NCBI GenBank assembly: GCA_037954235.1
Contig: JBBMOA010000001.1
Location: forward strand, 8,704,001-8,768,000
From: Aulostomus chinensis
Taxonomy: Eukaryota; Chordata; Actinopteri; Syngnathiformes; Aulostomidae
DNA length: 64,000 bases
Reading direction: 5' to 3'
Shown: positions 27,611-42,100 of the stretch, one piece after another
How the letters are laid out: each line of letters begins with the position of its first letter
Position numbering within the stretch: position 1 is the first letter of the stretch
Program-made: the position numbers and the translations under genes
Notes under the pieces: model-generated
What the model was told of the DNA's origin: nothing
The model's database searches: none
The model's input: the letters and a program-made list of their open reading frames with translations, nothing else

Positions 27611-30600
27611 GATGTAATGAGAGTTGCTACTAACCTCAAAATGATGCTGAAAGTGATGTATTGAGAGTTGCTAAAAACCTAAAAATGATGCTACAGTGAT
27701 GTAATGAGAGTTGCAACGATCCTCAAAATGATGCTACAGTGATGTGGTGAGAGTTGCTACGAACCTCAAAATGATGCTACAGTAATGTCGTGAGAGTTGC
27801 GACTATCCTCAAAATGATGCTAGAGTGATGTAATGAGAGTTGCTACAAATGTCCAAATGATGCTAGAGTGATGTAATGAGAGTTGCTAAAACCTAAGAAA
27901 TAATGCTTCAGTGATGTGGTGATAGTTGCTACGAACCTCAAAATGATGCGACAATGACGTAGTGAGAGTAGATACTAATCTCAAAATTATTCTGACAGTG
28001 ATGTGGTGAGAGTTGCTACGATCCTCAAAATGATGCTACAGTGATGTTATGACAGTTGCTACTAACCTAAGAAATTATGCTGACAGTGTTGTGGTGAGAG
28101 TTGATAGTAATTTCAAAATCATGCGAAAGTGATGTCATGAGAGTTGCTTCTAACCGAAGAAATGATGCTACAGTGATGTGGTGAGAATTGCTACGATGCT
28201 CAAACTGAAGCTTCCAGTAATGTAGTGAGAGTTGCTCCAAACCTCGAAATGATGCTACAGTGATGTAGTGATAGTTGCTCCAAACCTCAAAATGATGCTA
28301 TAGTGATGTCATGGGAGTTGCTACTAACCTAAGAAATGATGCTACAGTGATGTAATGAGAGTTGCTACGATCCTCAAAATGATGCTACAGTGATGTGGTG
28401 AAAGTTGCTACTTACCTAAGAAATGATGCTACAGTGATGTGGTGAGAGTTGCTACGAACCTCAAAATGATGCTACAGTGATGTAATGAGAGTTGCTACTA
28501 ATCTCAAAATCATGGCACAGTAATGTCGTGAGAGTTGCTACTTCCCTAAGAAATGATGCTACAGTGATGTGGTGAGAGTTGCTACGAACCTCAAAATGAT
28601 GCTACAGTGATGTAATGAGGGTTGCTATTTACCTAAGAAATGATGCAACAGTGATGTGGTGAGAGTTGCTACGAATCTCAAAATGATGCTACAGTGATGT
28701 TATGAGAGTTGTTACTTACCTAAGAAATGATGCTACAGTGATGTGGTGAGAGTTGCTACGAAGCTCAAAATGATGCAACAGTGATGTGGTGAGAGTTGCT
28801 ACGAATCTCAAAATGATGCGACAGTGATGTAGTGAGAGTTGCTACGAAGCTAAGAAGTGATGCTACAGTGATGTAATGAGAGTTGCTACTAATCTCAAAA
28901 TGATGCTACAGTAATGTCGTGAGAGTTGCTACTTACATCAAAATGATGCTGACAGTGATGTGGTGACAGTTGCTACGATCCTCAAAATGATGCTACAGTG
29001 ATGTAATGAGAGTTGCTACTTACCTAAGAAATGATGCTACAGTGATGTGGTGAGAGTTGCTACGAACCTCAAAATGATGCTCCAGTGATGTAATGAAAGT
29101 TGATAGTAATTTCAAAATCATGCTAAAGTGATGTAATGAGAGTTGCTACTTACCTAAGAAATGATGCTAGAGTGATGTGGTGAGAGTTGATAGTACTTTC
29201 AAAATCATGCTAAAGTGATGTAATGAGAGTTGCTACTTACCTAAGAAATGATGCGAGAGTGATGTGGTGAGAGTTGCTACGAACCTAAAAATGATGCTAC
29301 AGTGATGTAATGAGAGTTGCTACGAATCTCAAAATGATGCAACAGTGATGAAGTGAGAGTTGCTATGATCCTTAAAATGAGGTGGCAGTGATGTAGTGAG
29401 AGTTGATACTAATCTCAAAATGATGCTGACAGTGATGTGGTGAGAGTTGCGACGAACCTCAAAATCATGCTACAGTGATGTACTGAGAGTTGCTACAAAT
29501 GTCCAAATGATGCTAGAGTGATGTAATGAGAGTTGCTACTTACCTAAGAAATAATGCGACAGTGATGTAATGAGAGTTGCTACGAATCTCAAAATGATGC
29601 TACAGTAATGTCGAGAGAGTTGCGACTATCCTCAAAATGATGCGACAGTGATGTATTGAGATTTGCTACGATCCTTAAAATGAGGTGGCAGTGATGTGGT
29701 GAGAGTTGATACTAATCTCAAAATGATGCTGACAGTGATGTGGTGAGAATTGATAGTAATTTCAAAATCACGCTAAAGTGATGTAATGAGAGTTGCTACT
29801 TTCCGACGAATTGATGCTACAGTGATGTGGTGAGAGTTGCGACGAACATCAAAATCATGCTACAGTGATGTAGTGAGAGTTGCTACGAATCTCAAAATGA
29901 TGCTACAGTAATGTCGTGAGAGTTGCGACTATCCTCAAAATGATGCAACAGCGATGTAGTGAGAGTTGCTACAATCCTCAAAATGATGCGATAGTGATGT
30001 GGTGAGAGGTGCTACGATCCTTAAAATGAGGTGGCAGTGATGTAGTGAGAGTTGATACTAATCTCAAAATGATGCTGACAGTGATGTAGTGAGAGTTGCG
30101 ACAAACCTAAGAAGTGATGCTACAGTGATGTAGTGAGAGTTGCTACGAACCGCAAAATGATGCTCCAGTGATATAATGAGGGTTGCTATTTACCTAAGAA
30201 ATGATGCTACAGTGATGTGGTGAGAGTTGCTACGAATTTCAAAATGATTCTACAGTGATATAATGAGAGTTGCTACAAACCTAAGAAATGATGCGACAGT
30301 GATGTGGTGAGAGTTGCTACGAACCTCAAAATGATGCTACAGTGATGTGGTGAGAGTTGCTACGAATCTCAAAATGATGCCACAGTGATGTAGTGAGAGT
30401 TGCTACGAACCTCAAAATGATGCGACAGTGATGTGGTGAGAGTTGCTACGAATCTCAAAATGATGCGACAGTGATGTAGTGAGAATTGCTACAAACCGAA
30501 GAAGTGATGCTACAGTGATGTGGTGAGAGTTGATAGTAATTTCAAAATAATGCTAAAGCGGTGTAATGAGAGTTGCTACTTCCCTAAGAAATGATGCTAC

Positions 30601-31339
30601 AATGATGTAGTGAGAGTTGCAACGAACCGCAAAATGATGCTACAGTGATGTGGTGAGAGTTGCTTCGAACCTCAAAATGATGCTACAGTGATGTAATGAG
30701 GGTTGCTATTTACCGAAGAAATTATGCTACAGTGATGTGGTGAGAGTTGCTACGAACCTCAAAATGATGCTACAGTGATGTGGTGAGAGTTGCTACGAAC
30801 CGCAAAATGATACTACAGTGATATAATGAGGGTTTCTATATACCGAAGAAATGATGCTACAGTGATGTGGTGAGAGTTGCTACGAACCTCAAAATGATGC
30901 TACAGTGATGTAATGAGAGTTGCTACGAATCTCAAAATGATGCTAAAGTAATGTCGTGAGAGTTGCTACTATCCTCGAAATGATGCAACAGTGATGTAGT
31001 GAGAGTTGCTACGATTCTCAAAATGATGCTAAAGTGATGTAATGAGAGTTGCTAAAAAACCTAAAAAGTGATGCTACAGTGATGTGGTGAGAGTTGCTAT
31101 TTACCTAAGAAATGATGCCACAGTGATGTGGTGAGAGTTGCTACGAACCTGAAAATGATGCTACAGTGATGTAGTGAGAGTTGCTACGAACCTAAGAAGT
31201 GATGCTACAGTGATGTAATGAGAGTTGCTACTAATCTCAAAATCATGGTACAGTGATGTCGTGAGAGTTGCTACGAATCTCAAAATGATTCTAAAGTGAT
31301 GTAATGAGAGTTGCTACAAACCTAAGAAGTGATGCCACA

Positions 31340-34230
31340 GTGATGTGGTGAGAGTTGCGACGAACCTCAAAATGATGCTACAGTGATGTGGTGAGAGTTG
31401 TTACGAACCGCAAAATGATACTACAGTGATATAATGAGGGTTGCTATTTACCTAAGAAATGATGCTACAGTGATGTGGTGAGAGTTGCTAAGAAACTCAA
31501 AATGATGCTACAGTGATGTAATGAGGGTTGCTATTTACCTAAGAAATTATGCTACAGTGATGTGGTGAGAGTTGCTACGAATCTCAAAATGATGCTACAG
31601 TGATGTGGTGAGAGTTGCTACGAACCGCAAAATGATGCTACAGAGATGTAATGAGGGTTGCTATTTACCTAAGAAATGATGCTACAGTGATGTGGTGAGA
31701 GTTGCTCCGAACCTCAAAATGATGCTACAGTGATGTGGTGAGAGTTGCTACGAATCTCAAAATGATGCTAAAGTGATGTAATGAGAGTTGCTACAAACCG
31801 AAGAAGTGATGCTACAGTGATGTGGTGAGAGTTGATAGTAATTTCAAAATAATGCTAAAGCAGTGAAATGAGAGTTGCTACTTCCCTAAGAAATGAAGCG
31901 ACAGTGATGTAGTGAGCGTTGCTACGAACCTCAAAATGATGCTACAGTGATGTATTGAGGGTTGCTATTTTCCTAAGAAATGATGCTACAGTGATGTGGT
32001 GAGAGTTGCTACGAACCTCAAAATGATGCTACAGTGATGTAATGAGAGTTGCTACGAATCTCAAAATGATGCTAAAGTAATGTCGTGAGAGTTGCTACTA
32101 TACTCAAAATGATGCAACAGTGATGTAGTGAGAGTTGCTACGATCTTCAAAATGATGCTAAAGTGATGTAATGAGAGTTGCGACAAACCTAAGAAGTGAT
32201 GCTACAGTGATGTAGTGAGAGTTGCTACGAATTTCAAAATGATGCTACAGTGATATAATGAGAGTTGCTACAAACCTAAGAAATGATGCGACAGTGATGT
32301 GGTGAGAGTTGCTACGAACCTCAAAATGATGCTACAGTGATGTGGTGAGAGTTGCTACGAATCTCAAAATGATGCCACAGTGATGTAGTGAGAGTTGCTA
32401 CGAACCTCAAAATGATGCGACAGTGATGTGGTGAGAGTTGCTACGAATCTCAAAATGATGCGACAGTGATGTAGTGAGAGTTGCTACGAACCTAAGAAGT
32501 GATGCTACAGTGATGTAATGAGAGTTGCTACTAATCTCAAAATCATGCAACAGTAATGTCGTGAGAGTTGCTACGAATCTCAAAATGATGCTAAAGTGAT
32601 GTAATGAGAGTTGCTACAAACCGAAGAAGTGATGCTACAGTGATGTGGTGAGAGTTGATAGTAATTTCAAAATAATGCTAAAGCGGTGTAATGAGAGTTG
32701 CTACTTCCCCAAGAAATGATGCTACAATGATGTAGTGAGAGTTGCTACGAACCGCAAAATGATGCTACAGTGATGTAATGAGGGTTGCTATTTACCAAAG
32801 AAATGATGCCACAGTGATGTGGTGAGAGTTGCTACGAACCTCAAAATGATGCTACAGTGATGTAGTGAGAGTTGCTACGAACCTAAGAAGTGATGCTACA
32901 GTGATGTAATGAGAGTTGCTACTAATCTCAAAATCATGGTACAGTAATGTCGTGAGAGTTGCTACGAACCTCGAAATGATTCTAAAGTGATGTAATGAGA
33001 GTTGCTACAAACCTAAGAAGTGATGCTACAGTGATGTGGTGAGAGTTGATAGTAATTTCAAAATAATGCTACAGTTGCAACTTCCCTAAGAAATGATGCT
33101 ACAGTGATGTGGTGAGAGTTGCTACGAACCTCAAAATGATGCTACAGTGATGTAATGAGGGTTGCTATTTACCTAAGAAATGATGCTACAGTGATGTGGT
33201 GAGAGTTGCTACGAACCTCAAAATGATGCTACAGTGATGTGGTGAGAGTTGATACGAACCGCAAAATGATACTACAGTGATATAATGAGGGTTGCTATTT
33301 ACCTAAGAAATGATGCTGCAGTGATGTGGTGAGAGTTGCTACGAAACTCAAAATGATGCTACAGTGATGTAATGAGGGTTGCTATTTACCAAAGAAATGA
33401 TGCTACAGTGATGTGGTGAGAGTTGCTACGAATCTCAAAATGATGCTACAGTGATGTGGTGAGAGTTGCTACGAACCGCAAAATGATGCTACAGTGATGT
33501 AATGAGGGTTGCTATTTACCTAAGAAATGATGCTACAGTGATGTGGTGAGAGTTGCTACGAACCTCAAAATGATGCTACAGTGATGTAATGAGGGTTGCT
33601 ATTTACCTAAGAAATGATGCCACAGTGATGTGGTGAGAGTTGCTCTGAACCTCAAAATGATGCTACAGTGATGTAATGAGAGTTGCTACGAATCTCAAAA
33701 CGATGCTAAAGTAATGTCGTGAGAGTTGCTAATATACTCAAAATGATGCTAAAGTGATGTAATGAGAGTTGCTACAAACCTAAGAAGTGATGCTACAGTG
33801 ATGTGGTGAGAGTTGCTACGAACCTCAAAATGATGCGACAGTGATGTGGTGAGAGTTGCTACGAATCTCAAAATGATGCGACAGTGATGTAGTGAGAGTT
33901 GCTACGAACCTAAGAAGTGATGCTACAGTGATGTTATGAGAGTTGCTACTAATCTCAAAATCATGCTACAGTAATGTCGTGAGAGTTGCTACGAATCTCA
34001 AAATGATGCGACAGTGATGTAGTGAGAGTTGCTACGAACCTAAGAAGTGATGCTACAGTGATGTAATGAGAGTTGCTACTAATCTCAAAATCATGCAACA
34101 GTAATGTCGTGAGAGTTGCTACGAATCTCAAAATGATGCTAAAGTGATGTAATGAGAGTTGCTACAAACCGAAGAAGTGATGCTACAGTGATGTGGTGAG
34201 AGTTGATAGTAATTTCAAAATAATGCTAAA
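31340..34230 (+). repeat. Long block in the array, copied near-identically at 47900-50790
   Basis: About 2.9 kb recurs at a displacement of exactly 16,560 bp. Only scattered single-base differences were seen, for example GCTACAA near 33006 against GCTAAAA near 49566. Part of it (32431-34200) is also copied at +4310 (36741-38510). Confidence 0.85.
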
Positions 34231-36739
34231 GCGGTGTAATGAGAGTTGCTACTTCCCCAAGAAATGATGCTACAATGATGTAGTGAGAGTTGCTACGAAC
34301 CGCAAAATGATGCTACAGTGATGTAATGAGGGTTGCTATTTACCAAAGAAATGATGCCACAGTGATGTGGTGAGAGTTGCTACGAACCTCAAAATGATGC
34401 TACAGTGATGTAGTGAGAGTTGCTACGAACCTAAGAAGTGATGCTACAGTGATGTAATGAGAGTTGCTACTAATCTCAAAATCATGGTACAGTAATGTCG
34501 TGAGAGTTGCTACGAACCTCGAAATGATTCTAAAGTGATGTAATGAGAGTTGCTACAAACCTAAGAAGTGATGCTACAGTGATGTGGTGAGAGTTGATAG
34601 TAATTTCAAAATAATGCTACAGTTGCAACTTCCCTAAGAAATGATGCTACAGTGATGTGGTGAGAGTTGCTACGAACCTCAAAATGATGCTACAGTGATG
34701 TAATGAGGGTTGCTATTTACCTAAGAAATGATGCTACAGTGATGTGGTGAGAGTTGCTACGAACCTCAAAATGATGCTACAGTGATGTGGTGAGAGTTGC
34801 TACGAACCTCAAAATGATGCTACAGTGATGTAATGAGGGTTGCTATTTACCTAAGAAATGATGCTACAGTGATGTAATGAGAGTTGCTACTAATCTCAAA
34901 ATCATGCAACAGTAATGTCGTGAGAGTTGCTACGAATCTCAAAATGATGCTAAGGTGATGTAATGAGAGTTGCTACAAACCGAAGAAGTGATGCTACAGT
35001 GATGTGGTGAGAGTTGATAGTAATTTCAAAATAATGCTAAAGCAGTGTAATGAGAGTTGCTACTTCCCTAAGAAATGAAGCGACAGTGATGTAGTGAGCG
35101 TTGCTACGAACCTCAAAATGATGCTACAGTGATGTATTGAGGGTTGCTATTTTCCTAAGAAATGATGCTACAGTGATGTGGTGAGAGTTGCTACGAACCT
35201 CAAAATGATGCTACAGTGATGTAATGAGAGTTGCTACGAATCTCAAAATGATGCTAAAGTAATGTCGTGAGAGTTGCTACTATACTCAAAATGATGCAAC
35301 AGTGATGTAGTGAGAGTTGCTACGATCTTCAAAATGATGCTAAAGTGATGTAATGAGAGTTGCGACAAACCTAAGAAGTGATGCTACAGTGATGTAGTGA
35401 GAGTTGCTACGAATTTCAAAATGATGCTACAGTGATATAATGAGAGTTGCTACAAACCTAAGAAATGATGCGACAGTGATGTGGTGAGAGTTGCTACGAA
35501 CCTCAAAATGATGCTACAGTGATGTGGTGAGAGTTGCTACGAATCTCAAAATGATGCCACAGTGATGTAGTGAGAGTTGCTACGAACCTCAAAATGATGC
35601 GACAGTGATGTGGTGAGAGTTGCTACGAATCTCAAAATGATGCGACAGTGATGTAGTGAGAGTTGCTACGAACCTAAGAAGTGATGCTACAGTGATGTAA
35701 TGAGAGTTGCTACTAATCTCAAAATCATGCAACAGTAATGTCGTGAGAGTTGCTACGAATCTCAAAATGATGCTAAAGTGATGTAATGAGAGTTGCTACA
35801 AACCGAAGAAGTGATGCTACAGTGATGTGGTGAGAGTTGATAGTAATTTCAAAATAATGCTAAAGCGGTGTAATGAGAGTTGCTACTTCCCCAAGAAATG
35901 ATGCTACAATGATGTAGTGAGAGTTGCTACGAACCGCAAAATGATGCTACAGTGATGTAATGAGGGTTGCTATTTACCAAAGAAATGATGCCACAGTGAT
36001 GTGGTGAGAGTTGCTACGAACCTCAAAATGATGCTACAGTGATGTAGTGAGAGTTGCTACGAACCTAAGAAGTGATGCTACAGTGATGTAATGAGAGTTG
36101 CTACTAATCTCAAAATCATGGTACAGTAATGTCGTGAGAGTTGCTACGAACCTCGAAATGATTCTAAAGTGATGTAATGAGAGTTGCTACAAACCTAAGA
36201 AGTGATGCTACAGTGATGTGGTGAGAGTTGCTACGAACCGCAAAATGATGCTACAGTGATGTAATGAGGGTTGCTATTTACCTAAGAAATGATGCTACAG
36301 TGATGTGGTGAGAGTTGCTACGAACCTCAAAATGATGCTACAGTGATGTAATGAGGGTTGCTATTTACCTAAGAAATGATGCCACAGTGATGTGGTGAGA
36401 GTTGCTCTGAACCTCAAAATGATGCTACAGTGATGTAATGAGAGTTGCTACGAATCTCAAAACGATGCTAAAGTAATGTCGTGAGAGTTGCTAATATACT
36501 CAAAATGATGCTAAAGTGATGTAATGAGAGTTGCTACAAACCTAAGAAGTGATGCTACAGTGATGTGGTGAGAGTTGCTACGAACCTCAAAATGATGCGA
36601 CAGTGATGTGGTGAGAGTTGCTACGAATCTCAAAATGATGCGACAGTGATGTAGTGAGAGTTGCTACGAACCTAAGAAGTGATGCTACAGTGATGTTATG
36701 AGAGTTGCTACTAATCTCAAAATCATGCTACAGTAATGT

Positions 36740-39143
36740 CGTGAGAGTTGCTACGAATCTCAAAATGATGCGACAGTGATGTAGTGAGAGTTGCTACGAA
36801 CCTAAGAAGTGATGCTACAGTGATGTAATGAGAGTTGCTACTAATCTCAAAATCATGCAACAGTAATGTCGTGAGAGTTGCTACGAATCTCAAAATGATG
36901 CTAAAGTGATGTAATGAGAGTTGCTACAAACCGAAGAAGTGATGCTACAGTGATGTGGTGAGAGTTGATAGTAATTTCAAAATAATGCTAAAGCGGTGTA
37001 ATGAGAGTTGCTACTTCCCCAAGAAATGATGCTACAATGATGTAGTGAGAGTTGCTACGAACCGCAAAATGATGCTACAGTGATGTAATGAGGGTTGCTA
37101 TTTACCAAAGAAATGATGCCACAGTGATGTGGTGAGAGTTGCTACGAACCTCAAAATGATGCTACAGTGATGTAGTGAGAGTTGCTACGAACCTAAGAAG
37201 TGATGCTACAGTGATGTAATGAGAGTTGCTACTAATCTCAAAATCATGGTACAGTAATGTCGTGAGAGTTGCTACGAACCTCGAAATGATTCTAAAGTGA
37301 TGTAATGAGAGTTGCTACAAACCTAAGAAGTGATGCTACAGTGATGTGGTGAGAGTTGATAGTAATTTCAAAATAATGCTACAGTTGCAACTTCCCTAAG
37401 AAATGATGCTACAGTGATGTGGTGAGAGTTGCTACGAACCTCAAAATGATGCTACAGTGATGTAATGAGGGTTGCTATTTACCTAAGAAATGATGCTACA
37501 GTGATGTGGTGAGAGTTGCTACGAACCTCAAAATGATGCTACAGTGATGTGGTGAGAGTTGATACGAACCGCAAAATGATACTACAGTGATATAATGAGG
37601 GTTGCTATTTACCTAAGAAATGATGCTGCAGTGATGTGGTGAGAGTTGCTACGAAACTCAAAATGATGCTACAGTGATGTAATGAGGGTTGCTATTTACC
37701 AAAGAAATGATGCTACAGTGATGTGGTGAGAGTTGCTACGAATCTCAAAATGATGCTACAGTGATGTGGTGAGAGTTGCTACGAACCGCAAAATGATGCT
37801 ACAGTGATGTAATGAGGGTTGCTATTTACCTAAGAAATGATGCTACAGTGATGTGGTGAGAGTTGCTACGAACCTCAAAATGATGCTACAGTGATGTAAT
37901 GAGGGTTGCTATTTACCTAAGAAATGATGCCACAGTGATGTGGTGAGAGTTGCTCTGAACCTCAAAATGATGCTACAGTGATGTAATGAGAGTTGCTACG
38001 AATCTCAAAACGATGCTAAAGTAATGTCGTGAGAGTTGCTAATATACTCAAAATGATGCTAAAGTGATGTAATGAGAGTTGCTACAAACCTAAGAAGTGA
38101 TGCTACAGTGATGTGGTGAGAGTTGCTACGAACCTCAAAATGATGCGACAGTGATGTGGTGAGAGTTGCTACGAATCTCAAAATGATGCGACAGTGATGT
38201 AGTGAGAGTTGCTACGAACCTAAGAAGTGATGCTACAGTGATGTTATGAGAGTTGCTACTAATCTCAAAATCATGCTACAGTAATGTCGTGAGAGTTGCT
38301 ACGAATCTCAAAATGATGCGACAGTGATGTAGTGAGAGTTGCTACGAACCTAAGAAGTGATGCTACAGTGATGTAATGAGAGTTGCTACTAATCTCAAAA
38401 TCATGCAACAGTAATGTCGTGAGAGTTGCTACGAATCTCAAAATGATGCTAAAGTAATGTAATGAGAGTTGCTACAAACCGAAGAAGTGATGCTACAGTG
38501 ATGTGGTGAGAGTTGATAGTAATTTCAAAATAATGCTAAAGCAGTGGAATGAGAGTTGCTACTTCCCTAAGAAATGATGCGACAGTGATGTCGTGAGCGT
38601 TGCTACGAACCTCAAAATGATGCTACAGTGATGTAATGAGGGTTGCTATTTACCTAAGAAATGATGCTACAGTGATGTGGTGAGAGTTGCTACGAACCTC
38701 AAAATGATGCTACAGTGATGTAATGAGAGTTGCTACGAATCTCAAAATGATGCTAAAGTAAGGTCGTGAGAGTTGCTACTATCCTCAAAATGATGCAACA
38801 GTGATGTGGTGAGAGTTGCTACGATCTTCAAAATGATGCTCAAGTGATGTAATGAGAGTTGCGACAAACCTAAGAAGTGATGCTACAGTGATGTAGTGAG
38901 AGTTGCTACGAACCGCAAAATGATGCTCCAGTGATATAATGAGGGTTGCTATTTACCTAAGAAATGATGCTACAATGATGTGGTGAGAGTTGCTACGAAT
39001 TTCAAAATGATGCTACAATGATATAATGAGAGTTGCTACAAACCTAAGAAATGATGCGACAGTGATGTGGTGAGAGTTGCAACGAACCTCAAAATGATGC
39101 TACAGTGATGTGGTGAGAGTTGCTACGAATCTCAAAATGATGC
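36740..39143 (+). repeat. Block in the array, copied at 48990-51393
   Basis: About 2.4 kb recurs at a displacement of 12,250 bp. Private landmarks such as TGATGCTGCAGTG (37621 and 49871) and GCAGTGGAATGAG (38541 and 50791) are all in register. Both ends switch abruptly to other monomer orders. Confidence 0.85.
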
Positions 39144-42100
39144 TAAAGTGATGTAATGAGAGTTGCTATTTACCAAAGAAATGATGCCACAGTGATGTGG
39201 TGAGAGTTGCTACGAACCTCAAAATGATGCTACAGTGATGTAGTGAGAGTTGCTACGAACCTAAGAAGTGATGCTACAGTGATGTAATGAGAGTTGCTAC
39301 TAATCTCAAAATCATGGTACAGTAATGTCGTGAGAGTTGCTACGAACCTCGAAATGATTCTAAAGTGATGTAATGAGAGTTGCTACAAACCTAAGAAGTG
39401 ATGCTACAGTGATGTGGTGAGAGTTGATAGTAATTTCAAAATAATGCTACAGTTGCAACTTCCCTAAGAAATGATGCTACAGTGATGTGGTGAGAGTTGC
39501 TACGAACCTCAAAATGATGCTACAGTGATGTAATGAGGGTTGCTATTTACCAAAGAAATGATGCTACAGTGATGTGGTGAGAGTTGCTACGAATCTCAAA
39601 ATGATGCTACAGTGATGTGGTGAGAGTTGCTACGAACCGCAAAATGATGCTACAGTGATGTAATGAGGGTTGCTATTTACCTAAGAAATGATGCTACAGT
39701 GATGTGGTGAGAGTTGCTACGAACCTCAAAATGATGCTACAGTGATGTAATGAGGGTTGCTATTTACCTAAGAAATGATGCCACAGTGATGTGGTGAGAG
39801 TTGCTCTGAACCTCAAAATGATGCTACAGTGATGTAATGAGAGTTGCTACGAATCTCAAAACGATGCTAAAGTAATGTCGTGAGAGTTGCTACTATCCTC
39901 AAAATGATGCTAAAGTGATGTAATGAGAGTTGCTACAAACCTAAGAAGTGATGCTACAGTGATGTGGTGAGAGTTGCTACGAACCTCAAAATGATGCGAC
40001 AGTGATGTGGTGAGAGTTGCTACGAATCTCAAAATGATGCGACAGTGATGTAGTGAGAGTTGCTACGAACCTAAGAAGTGATGCTACAGTGATGTTATGA
40101 GAGTTGCTACTAATCTCAAAATCATGCTACAGTAATGTCGTGAGAGTTGCTACGAATCTCAAAATGATGCGACAGTGATGTAGTGAGAGTTGCTACGAAC
40201 CTAAGAAGTGATGCTACAGTGATGTAATGAGAGTTGCTACTAATCTCAAAATCATGCAACAGTAATGTCGTGAGAGTTGCTACGAATCTCAAAATGATGC
40301 TAAAGTAATGTAATGAGAGTTGCTACAAACCGAAGAAGTGATGCTACAGTGATGTGGTGAGAGTTGATAGTAATTTCAAAATAATGCTAAAGCAGTGGAA
40401 TGAGAGTTGCTACTTCCCTAAGAAATGATGCGACAGTGATGTCGTGAGCGTTGCTACGAACCTCAAAATGATGCTACAGTGATGTAATGAGGGTTGCTAT
40501 TTACCTAAGAAATGATGCTACAGTGATGTGGTGAGAGTTGCTACGAACCTCAAAATGATGCTACAGTGATGTAATGAGAGTTGCTACGAATCTCAAAATG
40601 ATGCTAAAGTAAGGTCGTGAGAGTTGCTACTATCCTCAAAATGATGCAACAGTGATGTGGTGAGAGTTGCTACGATCTTCAAAATGATGCTCAAGTGATG
40701 TAATGAGAGTTGCGACAAACCTAAGAAGTGATGCTACAGTGATGTAGTGAGAGTTGCTACGAACCGCAAAATGATGCTCCAGTGATATAATGAGGGTTGC
40801 TATTTACCTAAGAAATGATGCTACAGTGATGTGGTGAGAGTTGCTACGAATTTCAAAATGATTCTACAGTGATATAATGAGAGTTGCTACAAACCTAAGA
40901 AATGATGCGACAGTGATGTGGTGAGAGTTGCTACGAACCTCAAAATGATGCTACAGTGATGTGGTGAGAGTTGCTACGAATCTCAAAATGATGCCACAGT
41001 GATGTAGTGAGAGTTGCTACGAACCTCAAAATGATGCGACAGTGATGTCGTGAGAGTTGCTACGAATCTCAAAATGATGCTAAAGTGATGTAATGAGAGT
41101 TGCTACAAACCGAAGAAGTGATGCTACAGTGATGTGGTGAGAGTTGATAGTAATTTCAAAATAATGCTAAAGCGGTGTAATGAGAGTTGCTACTTCCCTA
41201 AGAAATGATGCTACAATGATGTAGTGAGAGTTGCAACGAACCGCAAAATGATGCTACAGTGATGTGGTGAGAGTTGCTACGAACCTCAAAATGATGCTAC
41301 AGTGATGTAATGAGGGTTGCTATTTACCGAAGAAATTATGCTACAGTGATGTGGTGAGAGTTGCTACGAACCTCAAAATGATGCTACAGTGATGTGGTGA
41401 GAGTTGCTACGAACCGCAAAATGATACTACAGTGATATAATGAGGGTTTCTATATACCGAAGAAATGATGCTACAGTGATGTGGTGAGAGTTGCTACGAA
41501 CCGCAAAATGATGCTACAGTGATATAATGAGGGTTGCTATTTACCTAAGAAATGATGCTACAGTGATGTGGTGAGAGTTGCTACGAACCTCAAAATGATG
41601 CTACAGTGATGTAATGAGAGTTGCTACGAATCTCAAAATGATGCTAAAGTAATGTCGTGAGAGTTGCTACTATCCTCGAAATGATGCAACAGTGATGTAG
41701 TGAGAGTTGCTACGATTCTCAAAATGATGCTAAAGTGATGTAATGAGAGTTGCTAAAAAACCTAAAAAGTGATGCTACAGTGATGTGGTGAGAGTTGCTA
41801 TTTACCTAAGAAATGATGCCACAGTGATGTGGTGAGAGTTGCTACGAACCTCAAAATGATGCTACAGTGATGTAGTGAGAGTTGCTACGAACCTAAGAAG
41901 TGATGCTACAGTGATGTAATGAGAGTTGCTACTAATCTCAAAATCATGGTACAGTGATGTCGTGAGAGTTGCTACGAATCTCAAAATGATTCTAAAGTGA
42001 TGTAATGAGAGTTGCTACAAACCTAAGAAGTGATGCTACAGTGATGTGGTGAGAGTTGATAGTAATTTCAAAATAATGCTAAAGCGGTGTAATGAGAATT

